DNA of 64,000 nt from Atriophallophorus winterbourni (taxonomy: Eukaryota > Platyhelminthes > Trematoda > Plagiorchiida > Microphallidae): contig JACCGJ010001363.1 of the NCBI GenBank assembly GCA_013407085.1, forward strand, positions 1 through 64,000, in the 5' to 3' direction. Below are positions 50,901-58,799 of the stretch, piece after piece. The notes below the pieces were generated by a model that searched no databases, had not been told where the DNA came from, and worked only from the letters and a program-made list of their open reading frames with translations. The stretch's first letter is position 1. The number at the start of each line of letters is the position of its first letter. The position numbers and the translations under genes are program-made.

Positions 50901-52882
50901 TAATTTAAAACGAAGCTGTATAACAACAAATGTCAAATGAGTGCCCTGTAAAATGAGTGAAATTAATTACATGTGCCTCTTCATGCTTATTGACCCTGAG
51001 ATCCCCAAATGCATTCCGCTTGATCAGGATAAATTCTTATACCACCTAAGATTCTCTTGTTCTGTCTCATTATTGCTGAAAATGATAGAATTTCAATTAA
51101 TAATCATTGATGACATTGTTTTGTTTCATTTTCCCGCACAGGATGGCAAGCCACGAATATTGCCGGAATGTACGATGCCATTAACCGGTGTTCGCTGCGT
51201 TGATCTCATCATAACCGATTTGGTAAGTGAATTCTCGTCGATAAAATTTTACGGAAGTGTATAACGGAATGAATCAAGCAACTAAATTTTGCCGTCTCGA
51301 TAATGACGTTCACTGATATGAAACAAAACTGATGTTGATACACAAATCTTATCATAAATATTTGTCACATTCCCCAGCAGCCATCTCACTGTGGCTTTCA
51401 AACTATGTGTAATTATCAAATAGGTACGGCACTGTTATTTTCGGTGTTAACAGGAGTTAGTGGCAAAGCGATTCCTTTTGGATGTCGTTTCGTACGTTTA
51501 TGCCGGAAAAGAAGATCTATACATCTTCAGAATTTGTACACATTTACATCGCACGCAGAAATGGTATATTGAGCGGGAAGTCAACACGTTTCTGAACAGA
51601 ACGATTATTACGTTCGTTGAATCACACAACTTCTTCAGATTATCGCAGATTCCGGGTCATTGTTTCAACATCTCAGCTCATCAGTTAGTGTGACAGATGG
51701 CCAACATTTGGCCTCTTATCACAACATGTCGGGTCATCGATTAAACGTTAACCACTACCCCGCGTTTCAAAACCACTTGGCCAATCTGTCCTGATTTATC
51801 CATGAGGTCAACAATCTGTGCAACGCTAATCGCGTTCACCCATCGAATCCCACAAAACAAGAGGAAGCAAATTGGTTAAACGTGATTATTCCAGTCACAC
51901 GCATATCTTTCATAGAAGGAAGATTACCTAACCACAACACTGACCTCAAACATTTCCGTCCCGGTTGTCACTTCTGATTTGCCAATCGATTTCGTGCCAA
52001 CCAGTACACTTTAAACCTTAATCGCACAAAAACCGGTAGTGATGTGTAAGTGGTCAGCCATAAGCGCCTTGAGTGCTTGACCAAGAATCACTTATTAAAC
52101 ATCGGGGTTCGTTGTACGAACTCTATGTAACAGTGGCATTCAAGTATAACCACACAAGTTTTTTCCACATGTCGTTGTCGGTCTTATCGGTGATTTCTGC
52201 TCTTGCGTTTTGCCGGTGGGTGGTGTTTAGCATATCATCCGTAGGCTCTTGATTGGCATTCATCGCTAATGTACTTCGCACTTTCACAATAACAAGAAGG
52301 GTTCTTTGTTGTTTTCACTCATTAGATAGGGTGAAAATGATGAATTTATGTGTATCCTAACTAAGTTGGCTACCCACATCTGATATAACAGAGGTTTTAA
52401 TTTTTGGTTTCTAAGTTTCACTTATTCAAGTTTGTATCCACAGCTGTTTTCAAATCATTTATAATCGTCCCGAAATGTACCCGAGTCCTTATAGCATTTA
52501 GAGTTAAATAAATCAAACAGAAAACAAAAACTTTCATTTTTAACACTAATAGGTTCACTTGCAAACAAAATGTAATTTATCCCACATAAATGTTCTAAAA
52601 CCGCATAGCATAGAACATGTTGTCAAGACCTGTTTGAAAAATTGAGAAACACTACGACATTTAACATTTAGGCACCCGATATCGCACAACATATTCAAAT
52701 TTATAATATGGTGTATGAAATATCCCGATCTTGTCTTTGCCAAGGCGGTTTTTAGTGTGGATCCCGTACGGGGGTTGACGCTGATGGAGATTGCAGAGAA
52801 CACGAGTGTAGATCATGTCAATCAAGCGACGGGTGTACCGTTTGAGGTGTCCAAAACACTGAAAACTATGGCGCAAATTTGA
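29884..52882 (+). CDS. OXCT1: Succinyl-CoA:3-ketoacid CoA transferase (SCOT/ASCT family), 10 exons, 5' incomplete
   Basis: Spliced exons: 29884-29995, 30031-30164, 34954-35196, 37189-37295, 39159-39371, 40942-41226, 47065-47140, 50118-50207, 51142-51222, 52745-52882. All introns are GT-AG and phases match, giving about 492 residues against ~520 in mammals. The enzyme moves CoA between succinyl-CoA and acetoacetate in mitochondria; in flukes, members of this family transfer CoA from acetyl-CoA to succinate in acetate fermentation. The N half (CoA-transferase A fold) has [12 protein letters not shown] and [10 protein letters not shown], and the C half (B fold) has [11 protein letters not shown], the catalytic-glutamate segment [12 protein letters not shown], and GMGGAMDL. 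The linker between halves is shorter than in mammals. The start-codon exon, with most of the mitochondrial leader, was not found. Which substrate is preferred cannot be read from sequence. Confidence 0.93.
30031..30164 (+). CDS. OXCT1: SCOT exon '[12 protein letters not shown]'
   Basis: Separated from the previous exon by a 35-nt intron. Encodes [40 protein letters not shown] and KNNQ, the glycine-rich turn and first helix of the A half. Donor GTATGT. Confidence 0.95.
30262..31645 (-). pseudogene. RTE/SR2-like LINE fragment
   Basis: A 311-codon minus frame (31373-30438) carries [67 protein letters not shown] and the C-terminal [17 protein letters not shown]. The upstream segment 31703-31473 adds [18 protein letters not shown] and the frame changes near 31480. 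The tail end continues in another frame ([33 protein letters not shown]) to a short TGAG repeat at 30265-30290. The set YADD, YLGS and the W-rich C terminus matches the schistosome SR2 group of the RTE clade. It is 5'-truncated in the RT fingers and inserted antisense in the SCOT intron. Confidence 0.85.
31646..32878 (-). pseudogene. LINE with C-terminal zinc finger, fragment
   Basis: Minus-strand pieces: [20 protein letters not shown] then [19 protein letters not shown] (32877-32647), [20 protein letters not shown] (near 32600), [20 protein letters not shown] (32342-32130) and, in another frame near 31760-31820, [20 protein letters not shown]. The last fits CxxC...H...C at the C terminus. 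It is the same family as the element at 62041-64000 and different from its SR2-like neighbour. Clade is not assigned. Truncated at 32878 inside RT. Confidence 0.75.
32935..33165 (-). pseudogene. CR1-like LINE 3' UTR stub
   Basis: In minus sense it ends TTTGTAAAGCTATATGCTTT, then CATTAAAATGGAATTGAATTG. It matches the 3' end of the CR1 copy at 43250-43466, down to ATCAATCGAAAACAATTTCTG and the GAATT-repeat tail. Only untranslated sequence is present. Confidence 0.75.
33171..34734. other. Unassigned part of SCOT intron 2
   Basis: AT-rich, with no recognised gene, RNA or repeat; short frames only. Confidence 0.5.
34735..34835 (+). repeat. Solitary hammerhead repeat unit in SCOT intron 2
   Basis: Contains only the junction part of the unit (from CTGAACCTGATCTTACTG to GTGAGCACCACAATACTTTG). 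It lies in sense orientation with the gene, so it would be transcribed in the pre-mRNA. Confidence 0.7.
34757..34794 (+). ncRNA. Hammerhead-ribozyme-like motif
   Basis: CCAC, CTGATGA (34761-34767), CGGAAAACAGCCA, GAAAC (34781-34785), CGGTA, GTGG. Stem I CCAC/GTGG and ACCGGT are intact. Stem II is short (GG/CC). The C/A at the first stem-II position is as in its relatives. Predicted cleavage is after A34790. Confidence 0.5.
34954..35196 (+). CDS. OXCT1: SCOT exon '[10 protein letters not shown]'
   Basis: Encodes 81 residues from [20 protein letters not shown] through [20 protein letters not shown] and [14 protein letters not shown] to FSKPKE. It aligns residue by residue with mammalian [20 protein letters not shown] and [20 protein letters not shown]. 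This segment carries the CoA-binding part of the A half. Confidence 0.97.
35197..37188. other. SCOT intron 3
   Basis: GT-AG, 1992 nt, AT-rich. No transposon recognised; a 62-codon frame at 35741-35929 resembles nothing. Confidence 0.8.
37189..37295 (+). CDS. OXCT1: SCOT exon '[20 protein letters not shown]'
   Basis: Acceptor AATTTTAG, donor GTAAGT. Encodes [20 protein letters not shown] and [15 protein letters not shown], matching mammalian [20 protein letters not shown]. Its correct frame is not the longest open frame in the region. Confidence 0.96.
37296..39158. other. SCOT intron 4, with a decayed hammerhead unit
   Basis: GT-AG, 1863 nt. At 38457-38585 a worn unit can be read: CACTGTTTCAAGTCTCACG, CTATGACAGCCAACAGC, GAAAT, CGGTTGCGTGT and GCGAAGCAATACATTAG. 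The CTGATGA box has become CTATGA. The rest is unassigned. Confidence 0.6.
39159..39371 (+). CDS. OXCT1: SCOT exon joining A and B halves
   Basis: Completes the arginine codon, then [60 protein letters not shown] and [10 protein letters not shown]. This corresponds to mammalian [20 protein letters not shown] through [20 protein letters not shown]. The inter-domain linker after it is shorter than in mammals. Confidence 0.96.
39372..40941. other. SCOT intron 5
   Basis: GT-AG, 1570 nt. AT-rich; no gene or repeat recognised. Confidence 0.8.
40942..41226 (+). CDS. OXCT1: SCOT exon with the catalytic glutamate
   Basis: Acceptor TTCGGTCATAG, donor GTGAGT. Encodes [80 protein letters not shown] and [14 protein letters not shown]. 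The glutamate of SENGVLG (codon 41084-41086) is the residue that forms the enzyme-CoA thioester in this family. Conservation is strongest here. Confidence 0.98.
41272..41345. repeat. Tetranucleotide microsatellite
   Basis: ATCA, then ATCT, then AACT repeats in succession, just inside the SCOT intron 6 donor. Confidence 0.9.
41690..42503 (+). pseudogene. CR1-like LINE, ORF1 end and endonuclease start (interrupted element, part 1)
   Basis: ORF1-like [20 protein letters not shown] lies at about 41698. The endonuclease begins near 42026 with a degenerate 'LNVRSLxNKLPEL' motif ([17 protein letters not shown]) and continues as [32 protein letters not shown] and [10 protein letters not shown] (decayed GDFNHP). 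The frame runs 172 codons to 42548, but its last codons belong to the foldback inserted at 42504. Confidence 0.75.
42504..42874. mobile_element. 371-bp foldback (MITE-like) element sharing PLE ends
   Basis: Inverted termini GAAAATAAAGTTTGCAAT (42504) and ATTGCAAACTTTATTTTC (to 42874) open into arms of about 100 bp: left to 42612, right from 42772. The inner parts of the arms are the hammerhead-like block of the PLE fragment at 28338-29246 (TTGGTAACGTTTC, AACACAGAAGCTTCGTCAG, ACCAAGGGTGA). It encodes nothing and sits inside the CR1 endonuclease. Likely a non-autonomous derivative of the PLE, or a palindromic PLE end-to-end product. Confidence 0.65.
42544..42590 (-). ncRNA. Hammerhead-like motif in left foldback arm
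   Basis: In minus sense: TTGGT, CTGACGA, A, GCTTCTG/CAGAAGC (7 bp stem II with loop TGTT), GAAAC, GTT, ACCAAAAA. Stem I GGT/ACC plus TT/AA pairs without a bulge. This is the best-preserved CTGACGA-type copy. The right arm copy (42798-42833) has GAAGAG where GAAAC should be. Confidence 0.45.
42875..43049. other. Short stretch between foldback and CR1 tail
   Basis: No clear identity; probably residual sequence of one of the nested insertions. Confidence 0.3.
43050..43466 (+). pseudogene. CR1-like LINE 3' end nested in another CR1
   Basis: Encodes [26 protein letters not shown] and, after shifts, NLPDNV, corresponding to the C terminus of the intact RT at 56400-58508 (TRGHTLSLYVPSSRIDCRRH). 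It ends with a 3' UTR and the tail AATAAAATTGAATTGAATTG, identical in type to 32935-33165. The host CR1 element resumes at 43467. Confidence 0.75.
43467..45595 (+). pseudogene. CR1-like LINE, RT (interrupted element, part 2)
   Basis: The EN-RT linker appears as [20 protein letters not shown] with VKPGVSTLL (43838-43920). RT follows in shifted frames: [20 protein letters not shown] (44365-44425), [16 protein letters not shown] (44464-44510), [19 protein letters not shown] (44560-44610), a decayed [29 protein letters not shown] (44641-44829). Thumb pieces run to 45412. It closes with the TTTGAA repeat tail at 45560-45595. The nested DNA 42504-43466 separates it from part 1. Confidence 0.75.
45596..46555. 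other. Unassigned part of SCOT intron 6
   Basis: No recognised gene. A 111-codon minus frame at 46124-46459 has no similarity I can name. Confidence 0.4.
46721..46765 (-). ncRNA. Partial hammerhead motif (left unit)
   Basis: In minus sense it has stem II GTGCAAACAGCAC followed by intact GAAAC, CGGTC and GTGGGG, but CTGATGA is deleted to CAGCA. It has exactly the G12 that the right unit lacks, so the ancestor very likely had a full consensus core. Confidence 0.55.
46830..46873 (+). ncRNA. Near-canonical hammerhead ribozyme motif (right unit)
   Basis: Stem I 5' strand ACCTTAC (46830-46836), CTGATGA (46837-46843), perfect stem II GTGC/GCAC with loop AAACA (46844-46856), TAAAC (46857-46861), CGGTC with predicted cleavage after C46866 (GUC), stem I 3' strand GTGGGGT (46867-46873). 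Seven stem I pairs include two G-U. G10.1-C11.1 is canonical. The one core fault is T for G12 (TAAAC for GAAAC). ACCGGT is self-complementary, typical of dimer-acting minimal hammerheads. Confidence 0.65.
47065..47140 (+). CDS. OXCT1: SCOT exon '[14 protein letters not shown]'
   Basis: Acceptor CCGTCCAG, donor GTAAGT. Encodes [25 protein letters not shown] after completing a glycine; it aligns with [20 protein letters not shown] of mammals. Confidence 0.96.
47630..47790 (+). pseudogene. Zinc-finger C-terminal remnant of a LINE
   Basis: The plus-strand frame [18 protein letters not shown] (near 47727-47785) matches FRCQRCERDCSSQIELFSHS of the element at 62041-64000 and [20 protein letters not shown] at 31646-32878. 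Only the 3' end of the element remains. Confidence 0.5.
47810..48170 (+). repeat. Dispersed repeat X, copy 1
   Basis: A diverged match to 51705-52016 in the same orientation: GTGGTCAACCTGTGAGACGC, CACAACACAAG, AACCACAAAACTGA, CCTGTCCCGGTT, CTGATTTGCCA, CGATTTCAAGCCAACC and CACACTTTAAGC recur in order. Non-coding. No match to any LINE in the window. Confidence 0.55.
50118..50207 (+). CDS. OXCT1: SCOT exon 'GMGGAMDL'
   Basis: Acceptor CGTTTCAG, donor GTAAGT. Encodes [38 protein letters not shown] is a near-invariant B-half motif lining the active site. Confidence 0.97.
50208..51141. other. SCOT intron 8, with an antisense hammerhead unit
   Basis: GT-AG, 934 nt. The unit at 50700-50880 lies on the minus strand. 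The rest is unassigned. Confidence 0.8.
50700..50880 (-). repeat. Hammerhead repeat unit, antisense in SCOT intron 8
   Basis: In minus sense: CTGATGACGGCAAACAGCC, AGAAAC, AGGTACTGATGTG, then the body TTGGTCATCCATAAGCACC, CTTGAGTGCTTGACCAAG, ATTCTGTGTTTGAACATCG and GTACGAACCCTATGTAACAG. The core boxes are CTGATGA (50864-50870) and GAAAC (50846-50850). ACCGGT has become ACAGGT, so stem III is weakened. Confidence 0.65.
51142..51222 (+). CDS. OXCT1: SCOT exon '[19 protein letters not shown]'
   Basis: Acceptor TTCCCGCACAG, donor GTAAGT. Encodes 27 residues, [27 protein letters not shown], aligned to [20 protein letters not shown] in mammals. Confidence 0.96.
51705..52016 (+). repeat. Dispersed repeat X, copy 2
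   Basis: Partner of 47810-48170 (shared GAGGTCAACAATCTGTGCAA, CACAAAACAAGAGG, TTGCCAATCGATTTCG, CACTTTAAACC). It runs straight into a hammerhead-unit piece, so the two may be parts of one element. Confidence 0.55.
52029..52150 (+). repeat. Partial hammerhead repeat unit
   Basis: Starts at AAACCGGTAGTGATGTGTAAG, the 3' half of the core, then AAGCGCCTTGAGTGCTTGACC, TTCGTTGTACGAACTCTATG and CAGTGGCATTCAAG. The CTGATGA half is missing. Confidence 0.6.
52745..52882 (+). CDS. OXCT1: SCOT terminal exon
   Basis: Acceptor GTCTTTGCCAAG. Encodes [40 protein letters not shown] and TMAQI, then TGA at 52880-52882. Mammalian C terminus: [20 protein letters not shown]. The frame is only visible in the correct phase and is not the longest open frame here. 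No clear AATAAA is seen close downstream. Confidence 0.95.
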   Translation, partial: AVFSVDPVRGLTLMEIAENTSVDHVNQATGVPFEVSKTLKTMAQI

Positions 52883-54629
52883 GGAGATCGCGAATGTGGC
52901 TGCTGTACTTGAAATTATTTGGCTGCTTTGGTGAGGGAGAACGGAACATTTTGGAGATGACCCTTTAATTCTTAACATATTTTATCTTCTCTATCAAAAT
53001 ATTCGCAATACTTGAACTGATTTCGAATATAGAATAATGAATTGGGATTGCCAGCTTTGTTGTTTTAAACAACTAGGTTTTCAACTATGATTTACTTACG
53101 ATTTAATAATTCTGTACGTGTCATTTTCAAGATTGTCAATCAAGTTAAAAGGGTAAATGAAGCGTGAACGTTAAAGCCTTTGTGTTATGAGACTGGCTCG
53201 ACCAACTTGTTTAATCGCATGTAGACACAAGCCCATTTGGACAGGGCTAAACCAAAACCCACAATCAAGTTGACCACAGCCGAGTGAGAAATATTCCAAC
53301 GTGATTTAAAAGTAATCTTTCAGTGCAGATATACAAAGTGTTTAAACCACTGAACAAAGCTGTGTCCGAAAATGCTTATAAGCAGAATAACAACCTTGGC
53401 TGTGTCATAGAATATACTAGAACACAGCACCGATTTCATTCGGTATGCACTCTTGAGATATCAAGTAACCTAAACACAAGCGTGAAGTTAGGCAATTTAT
53501 CAACAATCACAGACTGCACTTTATGTTCAAATGGAATCATCATCAGGGTTTGTGTGCCATGAACGACTGAAAACTAGATTGCATACATATTGTTTTGAAT
53601 GCTAATTACACTAGACGGATGGAGGAGTGTGTGATAAAAATGCATGTACGTGAGCATTTTCGGACGAATAACTCGACTGCGAGAACAAATATACGCGAAT
53701 GGGTCGTATAAGGTGGTTCATGCTTTTAGCATTGCATTTTCTGAAAATGCTGTTCGTTGAATATCTATCCAGACGAATGATATAGTGAGATATTACTAAC
53801 CACAATGCTATGTTAAACTGTTAGGAATACATTAATTTCTGTGTAATTGAGTGTTAGTTTATTTTTTGTAACATTTTTTTTTGAAAATTGCGGTGATTTT
53901 CACGGTATTGATTTTAAATATAATATTGTAATCAGAATTCTAACAATGATCGGTTGATGAAGATCTATTTTATGGTAAATATACCTGTTGCTAGCCGTGA
54001 TTTCTATTGAATAATATGAATTATTTTTATTTAAAGGGATAGTAGCCAATATGAATTCCAAGAGATTTGAAATGTTGGAAATTGGGCTTTGGTTGAAACG
54101 TGCACGCGCAAGGTAGAGCCATCACGTCTGCCTTGGTTTCGGGAAAAATCACTAAGATAATTAAAAGTTATCATTGAAGTTGATGAATTACATCATATTT
54201 TAATGTCTGGAACAGGAAGGTGTATCTAAGACACTTTTGAAGATGGTTGCTAATTGCCTATAAACGGTGACAACATTAGTGATCGTTTACGTTTGGTATA
54301 ATTTACTCCTGGATTTAAAAGCTGATAACTTTTTATTTTTGTTCAATTGGCACAGTTCCTGTATATGAGAACTTCAGGATTGCTGACCATCTCAGTGCAA
54401 TTGTCGAGCTCATAAGGTCAAGGAATTGAAAAACATTATCATTTTGAATTCTTGTGTTGCTCACAAACCCCGCATTTACAAGCCATGACACGTTTTTATT
54501 CTGTTTGTCGCCATCAGACGAAGACGGTGGGATTAATTTCAGTGAGCTGAACTGAATTCGAATTTTAAGATCAATGATACATTCGATATTGTTGAGAATA
54601 TCCGAGCTATTTCGAGCTTAACAAACGAA
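52883..54629. other. 3' flank of SCOT with worn hammerhead-unit pieces
   Basis: Mostly unassigned AT-rich DNA. 53165-53265 loosely matches the body of the units at 46600-46680 (CTCGACCAACTTGTTTAATC, GCATGTAGAC). 54450-54550, in minus sense, keeps CTGATGGCGACAAACAG and GCGGGGTTTGTGAGCAACAC of a decayed unit. Neither keeps both core boxes. Confidence 0.4.
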
Positions 54630-55400
54630 ATTTTGTTCAATTTTCAACGGATTTGAACATGGTCATGACTCGTAAATCTGCATAAGTAGATCATGCAGCC
54701 TCAATTGCGAGGAAGTTTCAAGAGATTTGGAGCTCTGCTGCTCACTCTGGGGATTCGTGTTCGTATGTTCGAAAAAGGTTGCGAATAACACTAAAGCTGT
54801 TGAATGTCAAATATGTTTAAAGTGAGTGCATATTGAATGTGATGCAATGAAACCAGAGATATATCGCTGGCTCTAGAAAACCCCACGCGATATCAATCGC
54901 AGAATATATAGGATATGACTTCCACCATCTGGTGCTAAACACGCAGGTAGTAGACATCAAGTCAACACTTCTTCGCTAAAACCTCTAAAGGTCTCGATGG
55001 AGGGAACCTAGATATAATCTCGCCCTCAAAGAATGACAAACACCATCCAGATTTTGTGGAACAACCTTGCATGTAATCTGCATCTCTGCGTGCATTTGCG
55101 GGCGTTGCTTACTTGCCTCCACACAAACGGATTTAGTTCTAGCGATGAAACGAAGGTTCATGAATGAATAGAGGTCCGGAAGTTACCGACGCCGGTTATA
55201 GTAATCAGTAATAAAAGCAAGGCTTTTACCAATCATGAGAGTAGAACATCCTGCGTAATCCTTCAAAATGCACTGAAACAGAAAGTGGATTCGACGATGA
55301 ACTGGATTAAACAGGAACGCCGTTTGCAGAATTCTGCTGATATTTATTAAGTTGCTCAAAACAGTGAGCCATTTTTCGACATTAATGTAGATTTTTAAAA
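54630..55400 (+). pseudogene. CR1-like LINE 5' region fragment
   Basis: Matches 19640-20370 of LINE copy C along its length (GGATTTGAACATGGTCATGA, CTGCTCACTCTGGGGATTCG, AGAGTAGAAC.TCCTGC, CAGGAACGCC). It covers the 5' UTR and the start of ORF1. Diverged, with stops. It ends where ORF1 RNA-binding sequence would begin, followed by AT-rich DNA; no EN or RT is attached. Confidence 0.7.
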
Positions 55401-56264
55401 AGAATAATAGTTATAATATAATAAAAACAACAACAATAATAATGTTTATTCTTGGATAAACCAAGTCATGATCAGTTGTTTTCATGAATAAAAACATAAA
55501 ATAAAATGGTGATTTTACTAATATTTTGATCGAACATAATTACGTTTTTCGATAGCAACCGATAAACAATAGCTGGGTAACAATCGTTCACAGTGTAACT
55601 TACATAAAACATAAAAATAGCTACTTCAGTAAAAATAATTAAAACACTACAGATGATGTTCAACGTGTAAGCTCAAACGGGTGTATGCGCATTGGAAATT
55701 TAATGCATCGATTCCAGGACACGAAAGTGGCATCATCATTTCAAGAATTGGGAGAGTGTATTTTCTTCTGTTTTAATAATTCTGGAAAGCAAATTATCGA
55801 GAAAAAATTAAATGACTCTTAAAATGTACGGCTAACAAATTAAAAGCTATTAATGACGCATTAGTATTTATATTAAATAGCTCGGCAAATGTTTTCGGTG
55901 TTTATAGTTATTTGAGTTGCTTTTTGTAATCCGTCAATCAAGTGCTTAGTCGTATTTTATCAGTAAGTAAATTCCATAAACAAGAATATTTAGAAAGGAA
56001 GAAATCTTTCCGTACACGATTGCGAATTTTTGGTATGGATATTTTGTTTTTATCGTGAAGATTATATACATCAGACTTCTTGAAATCTACTTGTAAATCA
56101 ATTTCGATCTTATATTTCTTGAATATTTTGTAAAAAAACAATAGATGTTTATGTATTCAACGAAACCATAATGGTTCCAATCCTGAGATCTTTTCGTATA
56201 TTCATAGTTATCCGAACTCAAGGTAATGGACCTTGTGAACGATCGTTGGAAGCCTCCTAAAACT
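55401..56264. other. AT-rich stretch
   Basis: No gene or repeat recognised. Confidence 0.5.
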
Positions 56265-58585
56265 TAACTATCAATCCGACTTATGTTAAATTCAAATTCA
56301 AAGATTTATGGTTAAAAAAGTTAATACTTTACAACACAACAGGATTACGGTATTAATAAAACATGAAAAAATACAATAGTATAAAAGCAATAGAGAATAT
56401 CAAATGTAAGGCTCACGAATGTTATTCTTTTGCATATGTAAGTCCAATTTCACTTTAAACGCCGCCAGGCAAGGAGAGTCCACCACATGTTGGGGTAGGG
56501 AATTCCAAAGAAATATAGCACGTATGGCGAAAAAATGGCGCCGACAGTCAATACGGGAACTTGGGACGTAAAGGGATAAGGTATGTCCGCGTGTCACTTT
56601 CCCTTCACACACATCAAGCAAGTGTTTCAGTGGATGTCCTTCGGTAGACACAATTCTATAAGTCAGAATAATATCGCGTCGTATCCTCCTTTGGGTAAAG
56701 TCGCATAGACCCAGACGTCGCAATCTTTCGGTGTACGGAACATTGCGAAGACCCATCACTAACTTTGTTGCTCTATGATAGATTTTATCGAAGAGAGCAA
56801 TATCTTTTCGCAGCCAAGGAGCCCAGACCTCTACCGCATACTCCATCGTAGGGCGAAGGTAGACATTCATTATCCTTGGTAACGTTACCAGAGAGAATCT
56901 TCCAAATATTCTTCGAAAGATACCTAACAATCTGTTTGCTCGTCGATATATGTTCTGACAGTGCGCTGTGCTCTTCAGGTTCCCGCTAATCCACACTCCA
57001 AGATCTTTTTCTAACGAGCTCCATGCTAGGTTTTCAGTTCCCAATCGATATGTCCAAGGAACATTCTTGCCAAGATGGAGCATCTTACATTTCTGTATGT
57101 TGAATGACATGTCATTCATGGCCGCCCAATTCGACACGCTGTCCAAATCCGTTTGCAGTTTCTCACAATCCTCTGCAGAACTTATTGGCGTCCAAATTTT
57201 CATATCATCCGCGAACAGGACCATTTTGGACGATATGAGGGGGGGTAAATCATTTATGTACAACAGAAAGAGGAGCGGGCCCAGCACAGACCCTTGTGGG
57301 ACTCCACTGGTGGTTTTGAACGTTTGGGATAGCGCTCCGTTAACTTTAACTCGGGCGTCGCGATCTGACAGATAGTCGCACAACCATGAGAGGAGTGGAT
57401 CACATATTCCTAAACGCATCAGTTTTTGAAGAAGCAAATGATGATTGACTCTGTCAAAAGCTTTCGAAATGTCTAGGTAACAGACGTGGATGCAAGATCT
57501 TTTATCCATCTCCTTTGTCCAGTCGTCTAACGTGAGGAGAAGATTTGTGAGACAAGATCGGTGTGATCGAAATCCATGCTGCGCTGGCGAAAACAAATTA
57601 TGCGATTCGAAGTGTGCAACTATTCTTTCCGAGACTATACGTTCCATGAGTTTAGCAATAACAGGTAAAAGTGTGACGGGACGATAATTTGCAGCGTCAG
57701 ATCGGCAACCGCCTTTGAAGATAGGTGTTATCACGCCAGACTTCCAATCTTTCGGTACGACTCCCTTAAGCAACGAATAGTTAAACAGGCTAGAGAGCGG
57801 TTCACAAAGCTGACGGTGACAGAACCTGAGCACATCCGGTGTGATGCCATCCGCTCCTGGGGATTTTCTTACCTTTAGTTTGAGCAAATGACTTGCAACA
57901 ATCATTGGATTTATCGAAATATCGCACAACGTTTCGATTCCTGTTTCAATTGAATACTCAGAACGTTCCACTAAAACCTTTGGCACGAACACCTTAGAAT
58001 AGTAAATTGCCAGAGCATTTGCGGTTTCTAACGCTGTTTCAGTTAGTTTTTCGCCATTCTGGATGGAAAAAATACCTGGTTTGACTTTTGCTTTCGCGTT
58101 CATGATTTTGTATAATAACTTTGGGTTGCGTTCCATTTTCGACAGGAGCATCAATTGGTGCGCTTCCTTATCCTCTCGAATAAGCGCAGTCACTTTGTTG
58201 CGTAACATACGGAAATGTTGCCAAGAAGTAGAAGTAGTGTTGGCTTTATGCTGCACCCACGCTGCTCGCTTCAGTGCTATCCACTTTTTTGTTCTGCTGC
58301 GGACAACAAAACGAAGTTCATCGACGCACCTTTTCTGAACGATCTGCGAGTTATCGTCTATCTTCATTTTCAGGAAACCAACAAGCTCGTTCCATTGTGA
58401 TTCAGGGGCCAATTTATCCACCCGTCGAACCACCCCATTCGGAGTAAGCGATTGCTGAGTAATGCAAACATAGTCGAACACAAGCAGTGAATGGTCGCTA
58501 AGACCCAATGGAGCCTGGAATTCGATCGCTTCGATAGATTGTTCCTCCGATGTTGCTAGATATAATATTGGGGTGATCTAATAAA
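56265..58585 (-). CDS. CR1-like LINE with intact RT frame, 5'-truncated in endonuclease
   Basis: One minus frame of 702 codons from the first ATG (58508-56400) is free of stops. Before that ATG the same frame holds LYLATSEEQSIEAIEFQAP and LGLSDHSLLVFDY, the last part of the APE-type endonuclease with its SDH motif; truncation is near 58580. RT motifs in order: KSPGADGITPDVL, NYRPVTLLPVIAKLMERIV, QHGFRSHRSCLTNLLLTLDD, CYLDISKAFDRVNHHLLLQK, SGVPQGSVLGPLLFLLYIND, VLFADDMKIW, FNIQKCKMLHLG, EKDLGVWISGNLKST and a C terminus TRGHTLSLYVPSSRIDCRRH. The 3' UTR ends near 56270 in an AATTTGAATTTGAA-like tail. The translated start is not native since the element is truncated. Youngest LINE in the window. 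Confidence 0.9.
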
Positions 58586-58799
58586 GGCAGTGTATGTAAA
58601 TTGTAAGGCTCTAGCTTGCATTGCGGTAGAAAGAATAATTTATGAAGTGAACCTATATTCTTTTTTGTTTTAGATATCATCCAGAAAATTTGTTTATGAA
58701 ATGAACGTGATGCAGAATATGGATAACTCAAATCGCGTACACAATTTGCTGGCTGAAAAGTTGTATTATTCAAGATGATTTAATCGTTCGGAATTAATC
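58586..58799. other. Junction between LINE copies
   Basis: No identity seen; probably the insertion target of the LINE at 56265-58585. Confidence 0.3.

Larger units (their letters stand above)
51223..52744. other. SCOT intron 9
   Basis: GT-AG, 1522 nt. It contains repeat X copy 2 (51705-52016) followed directly by a hammerhead-unit piece (52029-52150). Confidence 0.8.

Noticed and set aside
52555..52978. Minus-strand frames over the last SCOT exon
   Set aside because: Antisense shadows; the plus-strand exon aligns with the SCOT C terminus and ends in the expected stop.
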